This document shows, piece after piece, positions 20,892 to 31,929 of a DNA stretch of 64,000 nt (its first letter is position 1; every line of letters starts with the position of its first letter). Origin of the DNA: Bedellia somnulentella (taxonomy: Eukaryota; Arthropoda; Insecta; Lepidoptera; Bedelliidae). A program made the translations under genes and the position numbers. The stretch lies in contig OY755173.1 of NCBI GenBank assembly GCA_963576735.1, positions 20,058,873 to 20,122,872 on the forward strand, read 5' to 3'. Under the pieces are notes generated by a model. That model searched no databases, was not told the DNA's origin, and saw only the letters and a program-made list of their open reading frames with translations.

Positions 20892-21449
20892 TAGCCATGT
20901 GACAGGCTCGACCAAGGAGCGCTAGAGCGAATCTCACCTCAATCATTCACCTTCAAGTGGTCAAAGCATGTTATTCCTAGTATAATATGAGAATGACAAT
21001 GTACGAATCGCTTTGCTTGCGATTGTTGGACCAATCAGCCATAACCCATTCTTTTATTTCATTCATTCATTCTTTTATTTCATTTGACTTCCAAAACTAG
21101 GTGAAGTATCTCTAAATCATAAACTCGAAAAGGGGTAGCTACCTATAATGGATTTAATAGTCGTAAGTTTATGTATGTTTTCGCAACATTTGCCTCCCTT
21201 TTTCGACATCCTCAATTCCTGCGAACTTAAAACTATTAAAATTGCAAGAACAGTACATATTTCTTCAGCACAGTAACTGTATATCATTAGAGGGCACAGA
21301 ACACAGACATATTCAGCCCATTAAGCTATTGAAGCCATGATAAATAGTCGGCAAAGTTAACAAATAAATAAAGTAAGAAGGTAAAGACGAGCCGCTGAGT
21401 CAGTCACGCGATCATGTTAACTAGTTCTTTTACTAAATGTTCTTGTTGC
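20892..21449. other. Gap: unique DNA with a SINE-A trace
   Basis: About 21085-21180 (TTCCAAAACTAGGTGAAG, AAGGGGTAGC, GGATTTAATAGTCGTAAG) resembles a scrambled SINE-A 3' part. ATTCATTC and TTTTATTTCATT occur as short repeats at 21050-21080. No gene. Confidence 0.4.
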
Positions 21450-21511
21450 TAATTCCTTAGCTCTGGCTACCCCTTCTAGGGATTTATAGCCGTGAGTATA
21501 TGTATGTATGT
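21450..21511 (+). repeat. SINE-A 3' end fragment
   Basis: AATTCCTTAGCTCTGGCTAC, CCCTTCTAGGGATTTATAGC and CGTGAGTATATGTATGTATG. This is the last 60 bp, almost consensus, so it is probably a short recent truncated insertion. Confidence 0.85.
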
Positions 21512-21837
21512 GAATGTTTATGATGAGTTGTTCTTCAAAATACATGAAACGGAAAGGAAATGGTCATCGAAAGTCTTTTACTACTATTACTGGTAAAACG
21601 TTCGGCAAACGTTCTAAGTGCTACTGTATCGGGCGTATTTAATTTTATTTATTCAATCGACAATTTTTTTTATGTGTGTGAAAAGTTAAAATGTGAGCAA
21701 AAATATAAATAGTGAAAAAGAGACTAAAGACAAAAAGAGCTCAACAGTATAAATATGTGAAAAATCCTAGGCACTTAATGAATTTCAGAAGAACTTCTCA
21801 TACAGGCTCATTTATTATACTACTAAAAATACCACTA

Positions 21838-21952
21838 AAAATCAATATGGGCTCTATATATATCTTTCGCTACTTTATTTTCATACATCCTCTCTATGTG
21901 CCCAAACCACCTTAACATTCCTTTTTCTATCTTGCATACTACGTCATCTTTC
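21838..21952 (-). mobile_element. RTE-like LINE, internal coding fragment
   Basis: On the minus strand the DNA encodes KDDVVCKIEKGMLRWFGHIE and RMYENKVAKDIYRAH, nearly the same as the young RTE copy at 20380. Both ends of the element are missing. The similarity to the nearby copy suggests that it belongs to the same recent lineage. Confidence 0.85.
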
Positions 21953-23890
21953 ACACATCACATTTTCATAGAAGACTCTAAGCATTCAGCGGTTTTTATA
22001 AATTATAGCTATCTTATTAAAATATTTTATATACACATAATATTACATCGTTATTTTTCCCAATACATATGTGCTTGATTAAGCAAGTTTAGGTACTTTT
22101 AGTTATAAAAGCAATTGTAAGGTGACCCATTAAGGTCAAGCATGTGAAAATGAAATTATCAATGCATGAAATTTCGTCACTTTACGAGCAGCACAACAAC
22201 GGATAATTAACATAATTTTAGCATTAATAGAATTTTTGTTTACATGTGATTTTCTATGTTTTTGTATCTAGGTATGTCTATGAAGTATTTAAGTTTCGTT
22301 TGTATATTCTTTACAGATTTAACCATACACTGATCCTAATGGTATTAGTATATACCAAGTTGACAGCCTCATACTTTATTTAGCTTTGCGAATAACAGGC
22401 TGCGTGTAAAACATATAAATAATGTAATGTAAAAAAATCTTTTCAAATTACATTTAAACAAATAAAATATTAGCATTTTAGAGTACGTTCTTAGCGTATT
22501 GGTATTCTGTTTTATTCAACAAAATAGACATGCTTGTAAAATCCAAAATCGACATGTTTTTAATTTGTCATTTTTGCGTTTCGTTTCACTCGTGTGTCAC
22601 GAAAGGAGGCGGTTAAGCCCATCTGCGTTCCCCTATTATTCCTTTATTACAGACGCGTGTGTCCTCAATATTTTCAACATCTCATTACTTATGAGGCGTT
22701 GTCGCTAATCCGTCGGGAGGAGCTGCCTCTAATGGCGGTGATCATCTGTCCTACACGTAACATATTGAAATATTGACGTATCGCCTGCACCTTGGGGAAT
22801 CAGCGCTAATAAGAAAAAAGTATCTCTCCTTCGATTACAGAAAAATATTGGACACGCACGCATCGCTATAATTCACGACGAATGACAGCTCACTGATAAA
22901 TCAAGACTGAGAAGAAACGCCAATAAATATAGCGCCGAAATCCAATAATTACGAGGCAATGAGCCGGTCGGCCACAAATCAACGGACGGACGGGCGCATA
23001 GTAATGTCTTATCCTAACATCAGATTAAAAACATCCATACATGTCAATAGAGGTCGCCTCCCACGTAATTATAGCCAACAATATCCTGGGGAGGGCCGAA
23101 AAGGATTAACATATATCAAAGTTGTATAATTGAAGGAATCGATTAAATGAAGAGTATTAATTGCCGGCTGATGCGCCCGCGTTCCCAGAGCCGCGCGGCG
23201 ACGCGAGAATGATGGGCCCGTCTCGGGGGCGCAGCGGCCGCGTAGCCTTTATCGATGTGATGGATTTTGTGATTAGCACTTTATTTGCTTTATGCTATAT
23301 ATGGTTTTCTTTTTAGAAAAGTAGTTACGAGGTAGTGAAAGTCATGGACGTGACGGCAGATGGCAACGATAATCATTAAATTAAAAAACATAGAACTTAA
23401 TATTGCATGTCAAAAAATATATCTGAGTACTAAAGGTAAGTTCAAGACTTTAAAATACCCTCCTATGCCTTAGCTAATAGATGGAATTGTTTCTGTTAAT
23501 ACGTGAAATATGGATATAACAAAGATGAATAAAAGAAAGCAATACCGCGTCGGAGGCTAAGGGCAACTGGAAAACAGACGCGTTCAGAAACTGCTTACAC
23601 GAATTAGCGCATCAAAATAGCGGAGGGCGAAATTAGAAAACTCTCCCCCCTCCCCTTGGGCTCCCCGAGCCCGTTCCGCACGTCATAAACTGACAATTTA
23701 CGATAACGCCGGGATTAGCCTGCTCTGTAACAACTCGTGTATAGAGCGCGGAACGGAACGCAATGTGACTGAGCCACTTTAAACAGATGAAATCCTAACT
23801 TAAGTCGCGTTTACACTATCATCTGGTTCGAAGTCACTTTGATTGTTGACCTTAAAGGGCACTTCAGTGTGTCATGTCACTTTATTATAC
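21953..23890. other. Gap: repeat-poor island, possible regulatory DNA
   Basis: AT-rich to about 22560. From 22580 to 23310 and 23540 to 23800 the DNA is non-repetitive with CpG-rich blocks (for example near 23170-23250) and homeodomain-type cores (CCAATAATTACGAGGCAATG near 22945, GGGATTAGCC near 23711, CCACGTAATTATAGCC near 23060). No SINE lies in this stretch although the window average is about one per 1.2 kb. No protein-coding exon could be supported. I infer a cis-regulatory region, from composition only. Confidence 0.4.
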
Positions 23891-23894
23891 ATTT

Positions 23895-23946
23895 ATCATC
23901 ATCATTAGCCAGTAGACGTCCACAACTGGACATAGGCCTCACCCCA
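23895..23946 (-). repeat. Lepidopteran dispersed repeat end with (ATC) tail
   Basis: ATCATCATCATTAGCCAGTA followed by GACGTCCACAACTGGACATA and GGCCTCACCCCAAG. I recognise this as the common lepidopteran repeat terminus with a GATGAT tail, here on the minus strand, seen at the 3' ends of LINE/SINE copies. Only the end is present. Confidence 0.65.
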
Positions 23947-24075
23947 AGATTAAATATATATTTTTTTATGAAACTTTCTCTTACTATGAATAGAATTTTT
24001 TTCGCGTAGTAGAAATAGTAGCTTATAAATAGTGCTTACCGATCTATAGGTGATGTAAGATTCTTATATATTTAA

Positions 24076-24164
24076 CTTCCAAAATTGGCTGAAGAGTTTC
24101 TAGCTCTGAAGCTCTGGCTACTCTTTTTTGGGATTAAAGGCTGTGAGTATATGTATGTATGTAT
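24076..24164 (+). repeat. SINE-A copy, 3' half
   Basis: TTAACTTCCAAAATTGGCTG, GAGTTTCTAGCTCTGAAGC, TTTTTTGGGATTAAAGGCTG and GAGTATATGTATGTATG. An A2-like older variant, 5' truncated. Confidence 0.75.
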
Positions 24165-24484
24165 TTTACTTTTTTTTGTTATTATAACCGCGAGCTAAGT
24201 GAGATAGCTTCAATCACGGCTTTACCTCGTCAAGAACAATTGTTTACATTTTCGCCGCTGTATTATTTTTCCTTTACAACCAGTCGGCTTAATGGGAATT
24301 TTATAGCCAAATTAATTTATTAGTGAAGTCGTTTGCAAGTAAGCGACGATGCATGTGTTGCGCTCGTTAAAGGGAGGGTGTCCCTGTTCGGACACAATTG
24401 TCCGTCTTTATGATTTAATCCCTTTGAAATTAAGTTTTGGATACGTATAGCATATTTGGTGTAACAGTGTAAGTTAGATGTTAT
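24165..24484. other. Gap: unique DNA
   Basis: Non-repetitive. 24280-24420 has TAGCCAAATTAATTTATTAG and a GTCCCTGTTCGGACACAATT segment. It continues the repeat-poor character of the island to the left. No gene. Confidence 0.35.
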
Positions 24485-24712
24485 GCTTGTATGTATATGT
24501 TATCTCACGTATATATACCCTATAAAAGGGTAGCCAGTGTATAAGCTTTTGAAATTCCTTAACCACTTTTGGAAGTTGAGTGAAAAAAGATGTAGTATAG
24601 AGGATGGTTGATGGTGGGTCCCCCACTACATCGCCTAACTGGTCAAAAACGTCTTAGTCGCCTCTCACGACACCTGCAAGTTGAAATGGTTATTGTTATT
24701 CTAAGCCGTTGC
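24485..24712 (-). repeat. SINE-A copy, near full length, diverged
   Basis: Minus strand: decayed tail, ACCCTATAAAAGGGTAGCCA, AACCACTTTTGGAAGTTGAG, CATCGCCTAACTGGTC, TAGTCGCCTCTCACGACACC, ATTCTAAGCCG. Its 5' end faces the 5' end of the next copy 35 bp away, making a head-to-head inverted pair. Confidence 0.82.
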
Positions 24713-24747
24713 TGCCAAGGATAATGATATGAAGATTTTCATAAGGT

Positions 24748-24997
24748 TGCTGTGTAGTGTCGGCATAGAATAACACTACCCCATTTCTTCCGGTGGGTGT
24801 ACGTAAGAGGCGACTAACGGATTTGGAGCTTTTAAGGGATTTTTGGGCGATGTGGTTGGAGACCCATCACCGAAAACCTTTATTACCATCTTTTCCCCAC
24901 TAAAATTTCCAAACGTGGCTGAGGAATTTCCAATTCCTTAGCTCTGGCTACCCCTTCTAGGGATTTACAGCCGTGAGCATATGTATGTATGTATGTG
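24748..24997 (+). repeat. SINE-A copy, full length (variant A1)
   Basis: TTGCTGTGTAGTGTCGGCAT through TTCTTCCGGTGGGTGTACG and ATCACCGAAAACCTTTATT to AGCATATGTATGTATGTATG. The tail runs directly into a LINE coding fragment without a visible target duplication. Confidence 0.92.
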
Positions 24998-25543
24998 TCC
25001 GGAAATATCCCGAATTCTACACAGAACGCCAGGATCTAATGACAAAAAACTACAACCTGAAACCGCGAAAAGGACTAGCCTTACCACCTTCCCGACTAAA
25101 AATTCACCAATCAAGCCCACAATTAATGACCGCGAAAATCTATAATAAATTACCAGAACATTTAACGATAGAAACCAAAGACAACATATTCATAAAATCA
25201 TTAAAACAACTACTAACCACAAAATGCTATTATAATTTAAACGATTATTTAAATGACCAATTTTAGTAATAAAAACTGATTTTAAACTAGTCACATAATT
25301 TATATAAATTAATTAAAAAGTTTTGGATAATAATACTGTACATAAACATAGACTATTATATAAATATCATATATTTTACTTACATGCTTAATATAAATTA
25401 AATACGGGTTATATAATATAATATAATACAAAAATGCCGTCCTCTCTCATATTGCTGTGCCTGAACAAGGTCCATAGTGTTGTATTGTTATAAAATTTGT
25501 AACCATGTAATAGCTATGGAATGCAATAAATAAATATTTTTAT
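24998..25543 (+). mobile_element. CR1/L2-like LINE, 3' end with coding remnant
   Basis: The first 270 bp encode TKNYNLKPRKGLALPPSRLK, then SSPQLMTAKIYNKLPEHL and LKQLLTTKCYYNLNDYL, a pattern typical of the very end of CR1-type LINE reverse transcriptases. The stop is at 25264-25266. The AT-rich 3' region ends near ATGCAATAAATAAATATT. The catalytic domain is missing. The clade name is an inference from this short motif. Confidence 0.7.
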
Positions 25544-25556
25544 AAGGGCGATTTAA

Positions 25557-25752
25557 CTGTGTGGTGTCGAATTAAAATAGCTCTAACGCATTCCTTCCTG
25601 CGGGTGTTGTAAGAGGTAACTGAGGGTTTTGGGGCTTATACGTGATGAATTGTACAAACCTTGAACCACCACACTCCCAAAATTGGATGAAGAAGTTATA
25701 ATTCATAACCTCTGGCTAACTCTTTAAAGGATTCATAGCCGTGAGTATATGA
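25557..25752 (+). repeat. SINE-A copy, diverged with internal deletion
   Basis: CTGTGTGGTGTCGAATTA, TTCCTTCCTGCGGGTGTTGT, AGAGGTAACTGAGGGTTTTG, AAAGGATTCATAGCCGTGAG. The B-box-like centre (GATGCGGTTGGAGACCC) is missing. Confidence 0.75.
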
Positions 25753-26559
25753 TGGTAGATCATTACGGACATCTGATACAAAATCCTTTTATAAGCATAT
25801 TAAAACAATCTTGATTGAAAAGGAACATTTAATGTTGATTAAATTGTTGCATACAATTAGCAATATGAAATCATAATCGTAACTATAGGTTACATTTAAC
25901 TTAGTCTCTGCAATAAAAAAGAATTTATTCGCTGGAGAAGCGAAGTGAGTTTGTAGTTAACTGTTGTTTAAAATAAAAAATGAATGTTTTGTCTCTGGGG
26001 TCTCAAATCGTGGAGCCACTAATGTCACTAATTTTCTCCCTCCGTCCGTAGACCATGAATAATTATCGCGACTAAAGAAAATTCAAGCAAATCTTCTCGA
26101 TTAGCATAAAAAGCATCTAAACAGGCCAAAGGAAGCAGTCTTCTTCCTTCCGCAATATTTGTGAAAAAATTACACACTTCCGTCGGACATTTTGTCTCGA
26201 CCGCACCGTAAATGTAACAAATGCTAATTGCAGTGCAGCAAAAAATGATGGTAATTATTGAAGCCAAAACTTGCAGAATAAAACTAATTCACCTTAGCAC
26301 TTAGTTTTTAAGACCAGCTGCACTAAAACCAGAACCAGTGTATGCAGATCCTCGATCCTTGAAATGAATTCAAAATCGATGGTTGTTGCGATACACTCGA
26401 AACATCTGTTCCTATTCCCAATAAAAGAAGATGGCACGAACGGAAAATATGAAATCGAATTTTATCACAGTCCGTCATAAAGCATAACCCCACGCTGTTC
26501 GTGGGGGGAGGACGAAAACAGAGGGCACATAAAAGTTTACAGGCATTTCTCTAATAAAT
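25753..26559. other. Gap: unique DNA, possible regulatory region
   Basis: Non-repetitive. 25990-26290 is balanced in composition and contains homeodomain-type cores (ACCATGAATAATTATCGCG, AAATGCTAATTGCAG, GGTAATTATTG). A 79-codon minus-strand frame here has no ATG, so I do not call it a gene. The position next to the candidate promoter at 26560-26860 supports a cis-regulatory reading, but this is inference. Confidence 0.4.
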
Positions 26560-26860
26560 CGTGTCAAATAAATAAGTGTTGAGTCGGTTGGCGGCATATT
26601 GATTCGTCATGTGGCGCCTTAGACGCGCGGGCGGGGGGAGGCCAGCAGCTATAAAGGTGCGTAATGGCCGCCGCCGGAAGACAGCGCAGAGCGCGCATCG
26701 ATTAGCACCACTCCGCCGTCAGCCGCTAGCCGCCGACGCACGGCGGGCTTCATTCACGTCACTATCACCACTCGCCACCATCAACTATCACTTTCATCAA
26801 CGAGACATTACCATCGGAATTCGATCTAGATTCATTTAAATCAAAACCAGATAGGGCCAT
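26560..26860 (+). promoter_or_regulatory. Candidate promoter or first-exon region
   Basis: A CpG-rich block with CTATAAAGG at 26649-26656 inside otherwise AT-rich DNA. Read as a TATA box, a start near 26680-26690 would give a GC-rich 5' leader. An ATG (GGCCATGAAGGAG) lies near 26858. Alternatively, CTATAAAG followed by GTGCGT at 26656 is a fair splice donor, after a short open frame MWRLRRAGGGRPAAIK. The two readings exclude each other. No downstream exons were found, so a gene start here remains a hypothesis. Confidence 0.35.
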
Positions 26861-28498
26861 GAAGGAGAAAATCTTCATGATTGCAGGAGTTGTGGAAAAC
26901 GAAAACTTTAGTTTTGTTTTTGCTGTTTAATGACAAAAGGTGGCGCTAGTAATAATTTCTTGATGATAAAACCCTACATAAATATATTGTGTATTGTTTT
27001 TGAAGGAAAATTCTAACCCTGAGGAATGTATGGTTTAAATCATACTTTTATAAAACCAATAAAGTTGGAAATAAAGCTTATTGTGAGAAAAAAGCTGCTG
27101 TATCAAGTTTGAATAGCACAAAACAATTTCTTCTCCTGGGTTAAAAATTATTTGGGGTTTTTACTGTTTGGTGGTTGTGGTTGGGAACCCATCACCAACC
27201 ATTATTTTGTTTAATAATATTTTTTCCGCTCGATTTTTAAAAGTTTTTGGAGAGTTATTATTTCTGCTGCTTGTTTGCTCTAGCTATCTGTAAGCGCTTC
27301 TATTTTCTGCGTCTTAAATTACGCATAACTTATTAAAGAAATATCTATGAAGATTTAATAGGAGAAAACTTTTGCTAGATTGGACGCCACGACACGTTTT
27401 ACAACTCATCTTTAAAAACATTTAAATTCACAGGATGAATATCCTTAAAACTTAAATTTCTATTATTGCGTTCTACTTCCTATTTATTCCAAATCAAACT
27501 CAAAGCGCGTTTTTTAGTCTTCACACATTAATATAAATAATGTAAGTATAGATACCAAATAATTATAACTCACATCAATACAAGAATGCAACTTCAATTA
27601 CAAATGGCGGCTGTACCGCGGCCATTTAAATAGAGTCAATAATTTAAAAACACCTCAGACTTGTCCGGTCCGTGACCACATGGACTTTGATTAAAATCAC
27701 TCTCTACAATCACACAAAGCCGTACAATGATGTATGTATATATCTTATGATATACCCTTCAGGGTTGCCAACTGCATTTTTACTTTCGACATTGGATATT
27801 TTTTTATTTCTATAAATAACAGATATTTGTTACGTTTATATGTATACTCACTACTCGTATACTCACGGCTATTAACTCGGAAAGGGGTTGCTAGAGCTTT
27901 TGTATTAATAGGTTATATATTTATTTTAACAATGTAGGAAAGATTATTATGAATTAAAGGATCCCTGGTAATGGGGTTTAAAAGCATTGTCAACCACTCA
28001 CTTGGAAAGCCCAAGATTGGTAGTTAGTAGCCTAAGCCAACTTTTCACAAAAAAATAACAGATGAGGTTTGAATTTCCGTAGTTATTGTCATTTGGTTCA
28101 GGAAAGAGAATTAAAATAGTAATATTTCAAAATAGGTACTTATAAGCATTGCACATATTATACCATGTTTGTATTCTTGCTCTACAAAGTCAATCACATA
28201 ATAATATGCAAAAATATTGAAAATAACTTTTAGTTAAAAAACTTACTCTATAAAAAAAAAACAAACTTATACACTTTGTATATTTCCCTATGAAATTTTT
28301 TTTAAGCTGAAAAAAGGTAAGTTCATATTAATAATAGTGGACAAATGATATATAGACCTAATTTTTACCCTTGGTTAAACTGCGCTATCATAGCAAAAAA
28401 TATGGTGTGTTCTTCTTATACCCCAATATTGAAAACAGTTTACGTAAATTATTTAAGTTCTGTCTATTCCTTAATGAAAATATAATAGTAATATGCAT
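26861..28498. other. Gap: AT-rich DNA with SINE-A traces
   Basis: A diverged plus-strand SINE-A remnant lies at about 27138-27292 (TTGGGGTTTTTACTG, GTGGTTGGGAACCCATCACC). A minus-strand 3' end trace lies at 27856-27900 (TATACTCACGGCTATTAACT). AGGTGGCGCTAGTAATAAT near 26939 is a recurring motif. No gene is seen before the transposon at 28503. Confidence 0.45.
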
Positions 28499-29133
28499 AT
28501 ATCGCACCTCTAGTTCAAGAGTGACGGAACTCAAAATTTTGGGTTTCGCCTTTTTTGATGCAGAACGACGTAAAATTCACGGCCCTACACAGTGGCGCTA
28601 TCAGAAAGAGAAAAATTATACTTTAAACGGGCGAAATATATATCCGTCTCTCTCGCACTTGCCTCCCGCACCCCGCGATTTTACAGGAAGAAGGACGGAA
28701 ACACTTTAGCGTCGATATTCAAAGGAAGCGGGACGGTTGTGCGCTGACGCTTTCCTAGATGTGTCGTTATTGCACGAAAATTCAGGTATGTTTCTTATTA
28801 TTATTATTGTGTTATACTGACGTATTTAAGAATACGTCTTTCTATTGCTGATATTAATGAAATGATATTGTTGTTACATTTATTGTGTCTCTATTTCACA
28901 GTAAGTAACTATATTTTTTGTTGATATTTCTAACTACTTCATTATTGCATTAAAATTGTTGCGATTTATGAATGTTTATTGTGTATTAAGCCATCATTCA
29001 ATGACCAATAAGTTGGAAAAAAATATTTTAATGTCGTTATACCTAGTTCACAATTTAGGTTATCAAGGTAAAATCACTAATGATTAGTAAGAAACTGAAT
29101 TATTTTATCAGCTTATTTATATATTTCAGAAAA

Positions 29134-30800
29134 ATGTCGTCAAGATCCAAAAAAATACTTCAACTAATAAAAATAACGGAAGACAACTTGATTAATGATG
29201 AAAACATCCCACCATTGAATAATGTAAGTTTGGTATTTTACCCATTAGTTCTTCTTTTGTACTTTACATACATACATACATACATATACTCACGGCTATA
29301 AGTCCCTGGAAGGGGTAGCCAGAGCTAAGGAACTAGAAGTTCCTCAGCCACTTTTAAAAAGTTGAGAGTGGAAAAGATGGTAGATTTAAGTTTGTTGGTG
29401 ATGGGTCTCCAGCCGCATCGCCCAAAAATCCCTTTAAAGCCCCAATACCGTTAGTCGCCTCTTACGTACACCCACCGGCAGAAATGGGGTAGTGGTATTC
29501 TAAGCCGACACTACACACCATAAATACTTTACATAATACTAATTAGAGAAAGTGCTTTATGCACCTTTGCACTTATGACATTGCTCTTTGGTTGCTTACT
29601 ACTTTAGCTTCCAGTAATACAGTACATACTTATGTAATTATTGTGTTTGCAGGTGTCACCCGATAATATGGCACAGTCAGAAAAGGTAGTACCAGAAACC
29701 AAAAGTGGGCAATCACCTCCCATAATAAATAATAGTGTAAGTACCAAATATTTTTTTCAACATCGGGATTAATAAGGCTTATACCCAGTTGTGTAGGTAA
29801 AGTCCTTCCTCATTCTAACCTATGACAACATTTTACTGGATCTAACCGGCGTGGTTTCGCTGCTCTTTCATGGCATAGTATGTAAATATACGTAATAGTT
29901 GGCTAAGTAAATGTAATATTTAATATTTTCAGGCGCCACCTGTAAACTCCGATTCTTCTCAACCTGAGAACACGGGCCGAGGTCGATCACGATCAAGTAG
30001 TAGTAGTTCCAGTAGCTCTAGCAGCTCTAGCTCATCTTCAAGTTCATCTTCGAGTAGCAGTAGCAGTATCAGTAGCAGAAGTAGTATCACGAACAATAAT
30101 GAAGATACCACAGCCACAGCCGTTTCGCCGTCAATTTTGAGGTCTTTCACCAACACCAACATCAACTTGTGGAAGAACAGCTACACAGGTAGATTACCAC
30201 ATCTCTCCAATTCATTCGGATGAGAGTGACGTCGATTTAAGTGACAATGAAGCCACGTATAACATCAACAATGACAGATCACCATGTACCTCATCAAACA
30301 TACCGGCGAGTTCTCATGATGATGATGCTGCTACTGCTGCTGCTGATGTAATAAGACCACGCAAACGAAAGGCAGACCCAGCAAAATGGAAACGTAATGT
30401 ATGCAAGACGAAAAGAAACCGTGGCGAGGAGTATAAATCAGCTACTACCCAGAAACTTGTACCGGCACGGTAGATGAAGCCACCTTGCCAAGACAAGTGC
30501 CGGTTGAAATGTATCGAGAAATTTGATAATGCAAAGCGACTTGAACATTTCAAAGCCTACTGGGCTCTAGGCGACGTCAATTTACAGAGATTATACATTC
30601 CGTCTTGCATGAAAAAAGTGGAGCCAAAGTACAAATACACTAATGCGGCCCATCCACGAAAACCCAATCACGCCTTCCATATGAAAACAAACAATGGCAA
30701 ATTGAGAGTGTGTATGACATTCTTTATGAACACTCTTTTAGCTTGTAATCCCTTTTTGCTATACAGAAATGATACCGATGTGATTATTCAGCTCAATTAA
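29134..30800 (+). pseudogene. Transposon gene: Ser-rich protein with Cys/Lys domain, broken
   Basis: Three exons join cleanly in phase 0: 29134-29223 (MSSRSKKILQLIK..PPLNN, then GTAAGT), 29653-29736 (VSPDNMAQSEKVV..INNS, then GTAAGT) and from 29933 after TTTTCAG (APPVNSDSSQP). Exon 3 encodes about 35 residues that are almost all serine (about 29995-30090). The reading then shifts frame near 30130-30150 and continues as RPRKRKADPAKWKRN, meets a TAG at 30471-30473, and continues as MKPPCQDKCRLKCIEKF, AYWALGDVNLQRLY and LRVCMTFFMNTL to a stop at 30798-30800. The KPPC..KC..KC and VCxxFFxNTL pattern is one I recall from abundant arthropod transposon proteins. Any DDE catalytic domain that would follow is absent. 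One frameshift and one nonsense codon suggest decay. Confidence 0.72.
29271..29524 (-). repeat. SINE-A copy, full length, in the transposon intron
   Basis: Minus-strand A1-type copy from ACATATACTCACGGCTATAA to AAGCCGACACTACACACC. A perfect 11-bp target duplication TACTTTACATA lies at 29260-29270 and 29525-29535. It is younger than the host transposon and does not touch the splice sites. Confidence 0.92.
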
Positions 30801-31356
30801 GTGAAGTTTTTAAGTGAGTTTAAGTACAATTATTGTTAACTGGAAGTAAAGACTGATCGTTACTTAAATATTACTTTAAAAAAAATGTAAGATGTCCAGA
30901 CATTACTTTACTTTACTAATAAAGAAAACTTTTATTTAGAAATTTTTGTCTTGTTTTATTACACAATAATATTAATATTAGAACACAATCTGGTTAATAT
31001 TTAGTACTGTAATGACATTTTCTGAAATAGACCGAAAAATATTGTCAGGCATTTATATAATAGTGACATAAACCTTAGATAGCCACCAAACAATTATATA
31101 TTTTTTTTGCAAGAGTGACGGATCTTTTTTAAACGCAATTTTTATGCACAAATATAAATATTATCTTATTTTTTTAATGTATACTAAATCTAGATATACC
31201 TGAGTATATGTGTGACAATTTTAGTAAATATTAATAAAATAGTTTAGACACAATACGCAAATAGGTGAAAAATGACTAAGTCCGTTTTTGTTTTTTACGA
31301 TTTCCCACAAAGTGAGTTTTTTGAGTTCCGTCACTCTTGAACTAGAGGTGCGATAT

Positions 31357-31929
31357 GTAACCACAACATTCCATCACACAAAAATAGTGATGCTAGCAAC
31401 CCTATACGCTGAACAATGCTATTACCACCTTAATACGACCAGAAGTAAGCTTAAAGTCGTATGCTAGCCATATAAGCCTTCCTACCACCTGTCAAGTGAT
31501 ATATTGACTTTAAATAACATATCTTATTTATGTTGGATCAGGAACGAAACGTATAAAAGAGTTTTTTTTATTTATTATAAATAAAAGGCGGTGGGTGGAT
31601 GTCTAAATTTGTATTCAGTCGTGTAGTACGAGATTGTTCGTTATATTTCTTTTGGTTATAATAGCCTGCCTTATTCCGTTTGTAATGAGGATGAGGATGC
31701 GTCGATAAAACGTTGTGATGAGGAAATGGTTGACGGTTATTGTTCTTGAGGCCTGATTTGGATCGTTGGTGATATTGACATGAGCTTAGTTAGGGCTTTA
31801 ATATTATAGCTGCAGCCCTCATTAAGGAAAACCAATGAAAGTATAAACATAAGTATATATATTAAAATATTATTGAGCCTCACCTACCATTAAAAAAATA
31901 ATCTATTAGATCCTAATGTTTCCTCCGTA
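31357..31929. other. Gap: AT-rich DNA, nothing recognised
   Basis: No gene or named repeat. TATAAATA at 31576-31583 followed by TTCAGTCGT at 31614 resembles a core promoter but the spacing is longer than usual and no gene follows. Confidence 0.35.

Larger units (their letters stand above)
28503..31352 (+). mobile_element. 2.85-kb DNA transposon with perfect 34-bp inverted repeats
   Basis: Both ends carry the same 34 bases in inverted orientation, beginning CGCACCTCTAGTTCAAGAGT (28503-28536 and 31319-31352). ATAT lies on both outer sides (28499-28502, 31353-31356), so the target duplication could be ATAT or just TA. The AAGAGTGACGGATC near 31112 repeats part of the terminus inside the element. 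It contains a multi-exon gene on the plus strand (29134-30800) and a SINE-A in its first intron. The protein type and a 4-bp duplication remind me of Sola-like elements, but I am not certain of the superfamily. Confidence 0.88.

Noticed and set aside
26028..26267. 79-codon minus-strand frame with a hydrophobic N-terminus
   Set aside because: It starts with TTG and has no ATG. An acceptor-like TTCTGCAAG precedes it, but no upstream exon, donor or family similarity was found. The region looks more like regulatory DNA.
29959..30165. Leucine/glutamate-rich minus-strand frame
   Set aside because: Shadow of the serine-rich exon on the plus strand, which has matching splice sites.
31576..31620. Core promoter (TATAAATA with TTCAGTC)
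   Set aside because: Spacing between the motifs is larger than usual, the surroundings are AT-rich and no exon follows.
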